In this document: positions 1 through 6,027 of the stretch, piece after piece | How positions within the stretch are numbered: the stretch's first letter is position 1 | Layout: each line of letters starts with the position of its first letter | NCBI GenBank assembly: GCA_900769735.1 | Contig: CAAGHY010000114.1 | Span: forward strand, 1 to 11,871 | Source: Rikenellaceae bacterium | Lineage (GTDB): Bacteria; Bacteroidota; Bacteroidia; Bacteroidales; UBA932 | Length of the DNA stretch: 11,871 nucleotides | Direction: 5' to 3' | Made by a program: the position numbers and the translations under genes | Notes under the pieces: model-generated | Database searches by the model: none | What the model saw: the letters and a program-made list of their open reading frames with translations, nothing else | What the model was told of the DNA's origin: nothing

Positions 1-506
1 CACTTATTGCTCTTGAAATCAATTCCTTCCTTTCTTCCCGACAGACTGAGCAGAAACAACGAGAAAAGAGAAATGACAACTCCACCCCACTGCAACAGAT
101 TCAGCCTTTCACCAAAAAGAAGAACAGCACCCATAAGGACTATAACCGGCCTTGTTGCATTCACAGGGCCTGCAATGGTAATTGGCAGATGTTTGAGGGC
201 ATAATAACCCATAATCCAGGAACTTAACACTATGAAAGCTTTAAGTACAACCAACAAATGCGCCCTTAATGGTAATATTTGTGGAATATCTCCGTATATA
301 GAAGATAGAGAAGCATTGAAGATGCTTCCTTGTACCAATTGGGGACTAATGGCTGATATGATTATGAACGGCAAGAAAATCAGTGCACAGAAAACAGTAT
401 TGCAGAACAACACTGTAAGAACTGCATTACCGTTAAGGGATTTCTTCTTTGCCACATCATAAAATCCAAGGAAAAAGGCAGAAACAAAAGCCAACAATAC
501 CCACAT
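1..506 (-). CDS. DMT/EamA-family transporter, C-terminal part cut by window edge
   Basis: This minus-strand frame opens at an ATG (506-504), starts MWVLLAFVSAFFLGFYDVAK, and stays open for 168 codons to the left edge, so the 3' end is missing. It shows alternating hydrophobic membrane helices: the N-terminal helix, another around residues 30-50, then helices ending in a segment with GPVNATRPVIVLMGAVLLFGE, followed by LLQWGGVVISLFSLFLLSLS. A conserved Glu (FGER) just before the last visible helix pair is typical of the end of an EamA repeat in drug/metabolite transporters. The product should be an inner-membrane exporter or permease of small metabolites; the substrate cannot be told. The ATG at 506 is preferred over the one at 513, which opens a different frame that closes after about 45 codons. 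The gene is divergent from the HAD gene, and a TAnnTTTG-type box lies about 25 bp upstream. Confidence 0.8.
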   Translation of the reverse strand, partial: MWVLLAFVSAFFLGFYDVAKKKSLNGNAVLTVLFCNTVFCALIFLPFIIISAISPQLVQGSIFNASLSSIYGDIPQILPLRAHLLVVLKAFIVLSSWIMGYYALKHLPITIAGPVNATRPVIVLMGAVLLFGERLNLLQWGGVVISLFSLFLLSLSGRKEGIDFKSNK

Positions 507-526
507 AAAGCATTCATTTTTAAAAT

Positions 527-560
527 TTGCGCAAAAGTACAATTCATTTTGCTAAATTTG
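527..560 (+). promoter_or_regulatory. Candidate promoter of the HAD phosphatase gene
   Basis: The plus strand carries TAAATTTG at 553-560, an exact TAnnTTTG -7 box, with TTG at 527-529 as a possible -33 element. The spacing of 23 bp is slightly longer than usual. Transcription would start about 20 bp before the ATG at 589. It overlaps the box assigned to the divergent transporter gene, so the two promoters may compete. Confidence 0.45.
532..539 (-). promoter_or_regulatory. Candidate -7 box for the EamA transporter gene
   Basis: On the minus strand this reads TACTTTTG, an exact match to the Bacteroidota -7 consensus TAnnTTTG. It is 25 bp upstream of the ATG at 506, giving the short leader usual in this phylum. 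No TTTG was found at the expected 19-21 bp further upstream, so the call rests on one box. Confidence 0.4.
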
Positions 561-588
561 TATAAAATCAAATATTTAAAGGGACGAT

Positions 589-1455
589 ATGCGCAGCAGT
601 AAGAAATTGCCTATAGTGGCACTTATTTATGACTTTGACGGAACTCTTGCAGCAGGAAATATGCAGGAGTACTCATTTATAGAGAGTGTAGGAGAGAAGA
701 AGGAGGATTTCTGGGGACAGACAGCCGTTATGGCACAGAACCAGGATTCCGACAACGTATTGGTTTATATGCTCCTTATGCTTGAGAAGGCAAGAGAAAG
801 GGGTATTCCTATCAGAAAGGAGAATTTCCAGAAATTCGGTGAATCAGTACAGCTTTTCAAAGGGGTGAAGGAGTGGTTCAGAAGAATCAGTGATTTTGGA
901 ATGGATCACGGTGTTATAGTGGAACACTACATAAATTCGTCGGGAATGAAAGAGATGATTGAGGGAACCTCTATTGCAAATGAGTTCAAGACAATTTTTG
1001 CAAGTTCATACTATTATGATGCAAATGGAGACGCCCAATGGCCTGCCGCTGCTGTAAACTATACAAACAAGACACAGTTCCTCTACAAGATAAACAAAGG
1101 TATCTTTACAATAAGGGATTCCGTCAAAATCAACGAGTCAATGCCTGATTCAAAGAAAAGGGTTCCGTTTTCAAATATGGTATACTTTGGTGACGGAGAA
1201 ACTGATGTGCCTTGTATGAAGCTTATCAAACAGATGGGCGGAAATGCCATTACCGTGTACGAACCCAATAACGACAAGAAAAGGGATATTGCCAAAAAGA
1301 TCCTCAGCCAGGACCGATGCGATTATGTATGTCCTGCAGACTATTCTCCGGGCAAGAACCTTGACACTTTGGTTAAAGGAATCATCTGCAAGATTAAGGC
1401 GGACGATGATTTACAGAAGCTTAAAAAGGAGTTCAAGAGAAAAGGATACAGATAA
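589..1455 (+). CDS. HAD-superfamily phosphatase (haloacid dehalogenase-like)
   Basis: The protein has 288 residues. Motif I is DFDGT at residues 15-19 (nucleophile Asp15, general acid Asp17). A motif II-like INSSG lies at 115-119, Lys161 is a plausible motif III lysine, and motif IV is FGDGETD at 200-206, which supplies the Mg2+-binding acidic residues. This full set indicates a cytoplasmic Mg2+-dependent phosphomonoesterase, closest in layout to phosphoserine-phosphatase-type HAD enzymes with an alpha-helical C1 cap between motifs I and II. The substrate cannot be read from the sequence. There is no signal peptide. It is a single-gene unit: divergent from the EamA transporter, with its own candidate promoter, and closed by a hairpin a few bases after the stop. 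The start at 589 is the first ATG in frame and lies just ahead of the core LPIVALIYDFDGT strand. Confidence 0.9.
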   Translation: MRSSKKLPIVALIYDFDGTLAAGNMQEYSFIESVGEKKEDFWGQTAVMAQNQDSDNVLVYMLLMLEKARERGIPIRKENFQKFGESVQLFKGVKEWFRRISDFGMDHGVIVEHYINSSGMKEMIEGTSIANEFKTIFASSYYYDANGDAQWPAAAVNYTNKTQFLYKINKGIFTIRDSVKINESMPDSKKRVPFSNMVYFGDGETDVPCMKLIKQMGGNAITVYEPNNDKKRDIAKKILSQDRCDYVCPADYSPGKNLDTLVKGIICKIKADDDLQKLKKEFKRKGYR

Positions 1456-1459
1456 CAGA

Positions 1460-1481
1460 AAGGGTGGCCATTGCCACCCTT
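1460..1481. terminator. Bidirectional hairpin terminator between convergent genes
   Basis: A perfect 9-bp stem (AAGGGTGGC / GCCACCCTT) with a 4-base loop lies between the HAD stop (1455) and the stop of the convergent WYL gene (1509). The plus-strand side is followed by TCATTATTTA, a modest T-rich tail. It could end transcripts from both sides. Confidence 0.7.
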
Positions 1482-1508
1482 CATTATTTACAGCTGACTT
1501 TGTGTACC

Positions 1509-2411
1509 TTAAAATTTAGCCAATTGCATACGTTCTTTCAGAAAGTCCTTAAGGCCTTCACCTTCCAGAATTTCAATGTCATCCAACAATCCCAGCACAA
1601 AACGTCCAACACCTTCATAACCGCAGATATTGGTTTCCAGAATATAATGATTTGGACTCTCATTGGCAGGGGAGAGGTATTTCTCTGCAAGAGGATACTC
1701 TTCAACCAACAATGATGCCGCACGCAAACCCAGTTTCAATTTGATTGGAATCTGCTCAAAACTGTTTATCCTGAAGAGATCCATCAACCCTTCCTTATGC
1801 TCACTTTCAAACTCCCAGTCATTCTCCAACACCTCCACTGAACCTATTCTGGAAAGTTTGAACAGCTTGTTTTTTCCGGTTGACACTTCATAAGCCCATA
1901 CCTGTATGTAATTGGTAGTGAAAGAAAGGGGCTCCACAAGGCGGTCAGTTACATTCTTGCTGTGTGCCGATGTATAGTTGTGAAGTATTATCTGCTTCTT
2001 GTTTTCTATTGCCTCTATTATTGAGTTTACATTTCTTGCATTCTCTCCTTTTACCACACACTCTGCAAGCATCTTGAAATCGTAAACAGAGGCCAGTTTT
2101 GCCTTAAGGTTCTGTTTGATTGTGTTGGTAGGGTCTATGCTCTCAATGGCAGAATTGAGGATATATGCCTCCTCTTCTGTAAAGTGCACCAATTGGGAAA
2201 TATCCTTGAAATATTTGGAACGCTTGTCTATCCTGAAACAATCTCCGCTCTTGCCAATAAGGAATCCTGCATCCTTGAAGGTATCTATATAACGGTAGAT
2301 TGTCCTTGGAGAGGTCTGGAGCCTTGTGGCCAGATCTTCAACTGTATATCTGTTGTTGGCAGTAAGGAGCATCATAAGACGCAGTACACGCTCAATTTTT
2401 GGCTGGTCCAT
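1509..2411 (-). CDS. WYL-domain transcriptional regulator (YafY-like), downstream member of a pair
   Basis: The protein has 300 residues, starting MDQPKIERVLRLMMLL. Residues 4-60 form a DeoR/HTH_11-type winged helix, with YTVEDLATRLQTSPRTIYRY as the helix-turn-helix core. A helical linker follows, then a WYL-type ligand-sensing domain at about residues 130-200 in which the usual W-Y-L reads VWAYE, followed by FKLSRI, the family's conserved (D/S)RI element. A C-terminal extension (about 210-300) matches the WCX region. WYL proteins are cytoplasmic DNA-binding regulators that sense small molecules, nucleotides or nucleic acid; the ligand here is unknown. The ATG at 2411 was chosen because it begins just before the HTH and leaves 4 bp after the upstream gene's stop. 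A longer in-frame start at 2474 would overlap that gene and add residues unrelated to the family. Confidence 0.88.
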   Translation of the reverse strand: MDQPKIERVLRLMMLLTANNRYTVEDLATRLQTSPRTIYRYIDTFKDAGFLIGKSGDCFRIDKRSKYFKDISQLVHFTEEEAYILNSAIESIDPTNTIKQNLKAKLASVYDFKMLAECVVKGENARNVNSIIEAIENKKQIILHNYTSAHSKNVTDRLVEPLSFTTNYIQVWAYEVSTGKNKLFKLSRIGSVEVLENDWEFESEHKEGLMDLFRINSFEQIPIKLKLGLRAASLLVEEYPLAEKYLSPANESPNHYILETNICGYEGVGRFVLGLLDDIEILEGEGLKDFLKERMQLAKF

Positions 2412-2415
2412 ACTG

Positions 2416-3516
2416 TTACAAATTAGAGAACAAGTTGATACCATTATCCCAGGAGTCTGAACCGGCAGATTCATCCTTCTGTTTTGTCAATGAGTAATCA
2501 GGCAGCTGGTCTGCAATCTCCGTTACCCTCTCATTGGCCATCAGACCAACTTCTCTTGGAGATATTACCTGAATATTTGGCTGGAAGTCAAATATAAGGT
2601 TGTAGAACTCCCTGTTCGGTATAATGTTCACAGTAAACTCAAAATCCCCGTTCTCGTGCCTGTATGCAATTTTCTGGGAATGGTGGATAGGGTTCTGCCT
2701 GATGAACGGTGCAAGCTTGTTCTTTACCAGGAACCTCACCTCACGCACTTCACCGGAGAGTTTTGTCACTCCTATGATGTCACGGAAATATTCGTCGGGA
2801 TTAAAGGAATACTCATCCGGGAATGGAAGGATGGAGTATGAGTAGTCCCTGATTCTGTCCAATGGCAATTTGTATACACCCTGCAGACCGTCTTTGTAGC
2901 CAAGTGCGTACCATCTTCCCTTGTACTCCTTAAGGTAGAAAGGGTAGAAGATGATGCTCATTATGTTGTTGGATCTGGAAGAGAAGTATCCAATGCAGAG
3001 GGCTTTGCGGTTGATGATGGCATCGTGTATCGTATCAAAATACTCCAAACCCAAAGGATTCTTTCGGGGTTCATATGAAACTACACTGCTTCTGCTCTGC
3101 AATTTTGCATCAATTTCCTCCTGAAGAATCTCTGCAATGTTCTTGAGGTTGGAAAGCTCACTGAACGAAGTGTACAGCTTGAGCATACCAGCCATTTCTT
3201 CAATGGAATGGAGGTTGTCAACGGGCACTTTAGCCTTCTCAATGGTAAAGTTCGGATCTTTGTACTTATAGTACTTGTGGTCATAAACCACAATAGGAGC
3301 ACCATAACCCTTGTTCTTGTCTCTCATAATCTGGAGATCAAGCTGAAGGGACCTTACTGAAACTTTGTATTTTGCAGCTATCTTATTGCCGTATTTGGCT
3401 TTTATTGCCTTAGTGCAGGCATTGATGAGATCAATAAGGGTATACTTATTTTGGGTATCCCTCAAACAGGAATCAATGACCCTGTGTCTGAGCAATGCGT
3501 TGGAAGAAGTACTCAT
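2416..3516 (-). CDS. WYL-domain transcriptional regulator, upstream member of a pair
   Basis: With the ATG at 3516 the protein has 366 residues (MSTSSNALLRHRVIDSCL). Residues 10-90 form the DNA-binding region, with AAKYKVSVRSLQLDLQIMRD as the probable recognition helix. The WYL domain spans about 160-230, with the signature RWYALGYKDG (201-210) and YKLPLDRI (215-222). A WCX-like C-terminal region follows. This start is preferred over the ATG at 3588 because a TATATTTG promoter box (3545-3538) lies between the two, and a GAGGAT stretch sits just before 3516. The gene ends 4 bp before the second WYL regulator, so the two are almost certainly co-transcribed. It is divergent from marC across a region holding a perfect palindrome, suggesting autoregulation or control of marC (inference). 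Function beyond DNA-binding regulation is unknown. Confidence 0.87.
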   Translation of the reverse strand: MSTSSNALLRHRVIDSCLRDTQNKYTLIDLINACTKAIKAKYGNKIAAKYKVSVRSLQLDLQIMRDKNKGYGAPIVVYDHKYYKYKDPNFTIEKAKVPVDNLHSIEEMAGMLKLYTSFSELSNLKNIAEILQEEIDAKLQSRSSVVSYEPRKNPLGLEYFDTIHDAIINRKALCIGYFSSRSNNIMSIIFYPFYLKEYKGRWYALGYKDGLQGVYKLPLDRIRDYSYSILPFPDEYSFNPDEYFRDIIGVTKLSGEVREVRFLVKNKLAPFIRQNPIHHSQKIAYRHENGDFEFTVNIIPNREFYNLIFDFQPNIQVISPREVGLMANERVTEIADQLPDYSLTKQKDESAGSDSWDNGINLFSNL

Positions 3517-3537
3517 ATCCTCACTTTTATTACCCAA

Positions 3538-3570
3538 CAAATATAATAATTTACTATCTTTATACCGCAA
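3538..3570 (-). promoter_or_regulatory. Candidate promoter of the WYL regulator pair
   Basis: The minus strand has TTG at 3570-3568 and TATATTTG at 3545-3538, separated by 22 bp, which matches the Bacteroidota -33/-7 pattern except for slightly long spacing. The predicted transcript starts about 15 bp before the ATG at 3516, and this decides the start of the upstream WYL gene. The -33 element lies inside the palindrome at 3564-3582. Confidence 0.55.
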
Positions 3571-3582
3571 TATTTTTGCGGT
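3564..3582. promoter_or_regulatory. Perfect palindrome, candidate operator
   Basis: ACCGCAA-TATTT-TTGCGGT: 7-bp perfect arms around a 5-base spacer, in the intergenic region between the WYL regulator pair and marC. It overlaps the presumed -33 element of the WYL promoter and lies 46 bp upstream of the marC start. The symmetry and place suit a dimeric repressor site. Which protein binds is inferred from context only. Confidence 0.5.
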
Positions 3583-3627
3583 GTCCACTATATAAAGCTC
3601 CCTATTTTTAACTTAAAGTTTATAAAG

Positions 3628-4266
3628 ATGCAACTAGAAGCTGTATTGCCTTATGCGCTGTTGGTTTTCACCTCATTTTTCACTTTGGTAAACCCAATAA
3701 GCATTCTTCCGGTATACCTTGGATTGACCTCAGAGATAGGTGAAAAACAAAAACTTGAAATTGCCCGCAGAGCTGTATTTGCAGCATTGGTAATTCTGTT
3801 GGGATTTGCCTTTTCAGGCCAGTTCCTTTTCAAATTCTTCAGCATTTCAGTGGACAGTTTCAGGATTGTGGGTGGAGCAATCTTCTTTGTTGTGGGTTTT
3901 GATATGCTTAATGCCCGTCTTTCTCCAATTAAAGGCGGTAAAGATGAAATCAACAAGGCTGCCAAAGATATAGCAATTACCCCGCTGGCAATTCCTATGC
4001 TATGTGGCCCGGGCGCAATAACAAATGCAATTGTATTGATGGAAGATGCAACTACATTGGCCCATAAATTTGCATTTGTGGGTGCTGTGGTTATGGTACT
4101 TGTATTTTGTTATGTGATATTTGCCTTCTCAGCCAAAATTGTACGTTATCTGGGTGAAACAGGTATAAACGTAATGTTGAGAATTATGGGACTTATCATT
4201 ATGGTTATTGCAGTTGAGTTCTTCCTTGCTGGTATAAGGCCGTTCATAAATTCATTCTTGGGATAA
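3628..4266 (+). CDS. marC: MarC-family integral membrane protein
   Basis: The protein has 212 residues, the usual MarC/UPF0056 length, and is strongly hydrophobic with about six membrane helices (roughly 6-27, 48-68, 79-98, 121-141, 148-168, 182-205). Family landmarks are LVNPISILPVYLGLT at residues 20-34, the helix-2 region, the RIVGGAIFF segment at 79-87, and TPLAIPMLCGPGAIT at 118-131, which is the most conserved stretch of MarC proteins. The family was named for a locus near mar antibiotic-resistance genes, but a direct role in resistance has not held up and the transported substrate is unknown. The gene is divergent from the WYL regulators and overlaps the downstream folate gene by one base (TAATG), so the two are translated from one message. 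Confidence 0.92.
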   Translation: MQLEAVLPYALLVFTSFFTLVNPISILPVYLGLTSEIGEKQKLEIARRAVFAALVILLGFAFSGQFLFKFFSISVDSFRIVGGAIFFVVGFDMLNARLSPIKGGKDEINKAAKDIAITPLAIPMLCGPGAITNAIVLMEDATTLAHKFAFVGAVVMVLVFCYVIFAFSAKIVRYLGETGINVMLRIMGLIIMVIAVEFFLAGIRPFINSFLG

Positions 4267-4835
4267 TGGATATAAAGGAACTGAAAAAGGAGATCCGAAA
4301 AGCTGTCAGGGCTTTGAAAAATTCCACGCCACAGGAGGAGCGTGATGCAAGATCTTTGGAAATACAGAAAACCCTTATCTCAATGGGGATATTTGAAAAG
4401 CCACAGACAATTCTCCTTTACCACGCTCTTCCCGATGAAGTGAACACTGAGCTTCTACTATCAACCCTCAGCAACCGCAAGGAAGGGGACAAGAGGATAA
4501 TTCTTCCAGTAGTGGAAGGTGAATACCTTATCTTGAAAGAATATATACCAGAGGAAATGAGTTCAGGGTACAGAAACATATCTGAACCTACAGGAAATCT
4601 GCAGATAGACCCATCAGAAATAGAATTGGCCATTATACCTGGCGTGGCCTTTGATTCTCAATGTAACAGAATGGGCAGGGGAAAGGGATTTTATGACAGA
4701 CTTATCCCTTATCTGAACTGCACTAAAATAGGATTGGGATTCAATTTCCAGATAGTGGAAAAGATTCCTTGTGAAGAGTTTGACAAACCGCTGGATATGA
4801 TTGTAACTGAAACTGAAAGATATAAAAGAGGGTGA
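4266..4835 (+). CDS. 5-formyltetrahydrofolate cyclo-ligase (MTHFS, YgfA family)
   Basis: The protein has 189 residues, normal for the family. It converts 5-formyl-THF plus ATP to 5,10-methenyl-THF, returning the inhibitory storage folate to one-carbon metabolism in the cytoplasm. The signature ATP/Mg-binding motif NRMGRGKGFYDR is at residues 134-145, preceded by IIPGVAFD (123-130), as in known MTHFS enzymes. The early basic helix, DEVNT at 57-61 and a GYRNISEP element at 101-108 also match the expected order. The start ATG shares its A with the last base of the marC stop codon (TAATG), implying translational coupling. The stop codon lies inside the stem of the following terminator hairpin. 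A functional link between MarC and folate is not evident; the pairing is probably just operon economy. Confidence 0.94.
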   Translation: MDIKELKKEIRKAVRALKNSTPQEERDARSLEIQKTLISMGIFEKPQTILLYHALPDEVNTELLLSTLSNRKEGDKRIILPVVEGEYLILKEYIPEEMSSGYRNISEPTGNLQIDPSEIELAIIPGVAFDSQCNRMGRGKGFYDRLIPYLNCTKIGLGFNFQIVEKIPCEEFDKPLDMIVTETERYKRG

Positions 4836-4856
4836 TTGCAATTGAGCAACCACCCT
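4829..4856. terminator. Hairpin terminator overlapping the cyclo-ligase stop codon
   Basis: AGGGTGaTTGC (4829-4839) pairs with GCAAcCACCCT (4846-4856): 10 bp with one mismatch and a 6-base loop, followed on the plus strand by TTTATTCTTG. The TGA stop (4833-4835) is part of the stem. It lies between convergent genes and may also stop transcription coming from nagA (end at 4879). Confidence 0.7.
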
Positions 4857-4878
4857 TTATTCTTGAATTGTTCAAAGA

Positions 4879-6018
4879 TTAGAAGCATCTGTTTCCTGAA
4901 GACCATACACCGGTTACCTGCAAGTCTTTGTTCATAAGAACAACATCTGCATCTTTCCCCTCTTCCAAAGAACCTACTCTGTCATAGCAACCCATAACTT
5001 TAGCCGGCGTTGCAGATGCCATACGTACTGCATCCTCAAAAGGAATACCAGCCTCTACAGCTACCCTTATAGATCTGTCCATTGTTGCAATGCTTCCTGC
5101 CAATGAAGAGTGGTCTTTAAGCTTGCATACGCCATCCTCAATGATAAAATCTGAATCTGGCTCAACACCGCCATCATATCCTGCATATTTTAGGGCATTG
5201 GTCACAAGACTCATCTTATCCACACCTTTAAGTTTGTAGACAAGTCTCAAGATAGTTCCTGGAAGATGTTTGCCGTCTGCAGTAACCTCCACACTCATAT
5301 CATCCATAAGGAATACACTTTCTACAGTACCCTCATATTTGTACTCACCGCGTTTATGGAAACCCGGCATTGCATTATAAAGCTGGGAAACATGTGTGAA
5401 ACCGGCCTCATAAGCATCCCTTACTACCTCAAACTCTGCCTGAGTATGGGTAATGGCAGCAACTATATTTTTCCATTTGAGAATCTTTGCCATCTCGTAT
5501 GCGCCTGGAAGCTCAGGAGAAATGTCCCATCTCTTGATGCAATTAGTGGAAGAGAGGATCTGCATATACTCCTCTTTGTCGGGATTCTTTGCACCAGGGA
5601 AGCTTTTCACCATCTGCGGATTGAAATATGGACCGGCAATATGGATTCCTTTAACTACAGACTTGCCCTCCTTCATAATTTCATCACATACTTTTACAGA
5701 GTTGTATATTTTCTCTGTTTTGGCAGTATAGATTGTAGGGAAAATGGTGGTTGCACCGTGTTTCAAATGAACTTCTGTTGCAGTATCAAATGCCTCCCTT
5801 GTTCCCTCCTTATATGCTTTTCCGCCACCACCGTGGATATTCATTGCCACAAAGCCCGGAAGGATATAATCACCCTTCACATCTACTATTGTTGCACCCA
5901 CTCTAGGAAGGTCACTGTTGGTAATTTCAAGGATTTTTGAATCACAAAGGATTATGGAGCCGCCTTCAAGCCAACCGTTCTCGGTAAGAATTTTACCGTT
6001 TATGATTTGAGTCAACAT
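4879..6018 (-). CDS. NagA-like protein lacking catalytic residues (probable pseudoenzyme)
   Basis: The protein has 379 residues, full length for N-acetylglucosamine-6-phosphate deacetylase, with an intact frame and clear end-to-end similarity to its upstream neighbour (both begin MLTQIINGKI and share PELPGA, HTQAEFE, EYKYEGTVES and SLAGSIATMDR). Residues that NagA needs are changed: the metal-ligand Glu of HLEG is Ala128 (IHIAGPYF), the second His of the THATHFYNAM motif is Gln212 (THVSQLYNAM), the catalytic Asp of LITDAL is Asn274 (LVTNAL), and the first His of HVHGGGG is Asn60. Still present are His62, His191, His209 and the substrate-binding His251 (ADGKH). So the amidohydrolase barrel and part of the sugar-phosphate pocket remain while deacetylation should be lost. 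It lies 9 bp downstream of the active copy and is surely co-transcribed. Possible roles (inference): regulatory partner in a mixed oligomer, amino-sugar-phosphate sensor, or an enzyme with altered chemistry. It should not be annotated as an active deacetylase. Confidence 0.85.
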   Translation of the reverse strand: MLTQIINGKILTENGWLEGGSIILCDSKILEITNSDLPRVGATIVDVKGDYILPGFVAMNIHGGGGKAYKEGTREAFDTATEVHLKHGATTIFPTIYTAKTEKIYNSVKVCDEIMKEGKSVVKGIHIAGPYFNPQMVKSFPGAKNPDKEEYMQILSSTNCIKRWDISPELPGAYEMAKILKWKNIVAAITHTQAEFEVVRDAYEAGFTHVSQLYNAMPGFHKRGEYKYEGTVESVFLMDDMSVEVTADGKHLPGTILRLVYKLKGVDKMSLVTNALKYAGYDGGVEPDSDFIIEDGVCKLKDHSSLAGSIATMDRSIRVAVEAGIPFEDAVRMASATPAKVMGCYDRVGSLEEGKDADVVLMNKDLQVTGVWSSGNRCF

Positions 6019-6027
6019 AAGTTTCTA

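Noticed and set aside
2412..2474. A longer N-terminus for the downstream WYL regulator, starting at 2474
   Set aside because: It would overlap the end of the upstream WYL gene by 59 bp and adds residues that do not look like the family; the ATG at 2411 sits just before the HTH and right after the upstream stop.
3517..3588. A longer N-terminus for the upstream WYL regulator, starting at 3588
   Set aside because: The extension contains the palindrome and a TATATTTG promoter box, and its protein sequence is low-complexity; 3516 is the better start.
5266..5940. Plus-strand open frame of 224 codons inside the inactive nagA copy
   Set aside because: It is antisense to a well-conserved gene, is rich in Cys, His and Ile/Phe runs, has no recognisable domain, and has no promoter box of its own.
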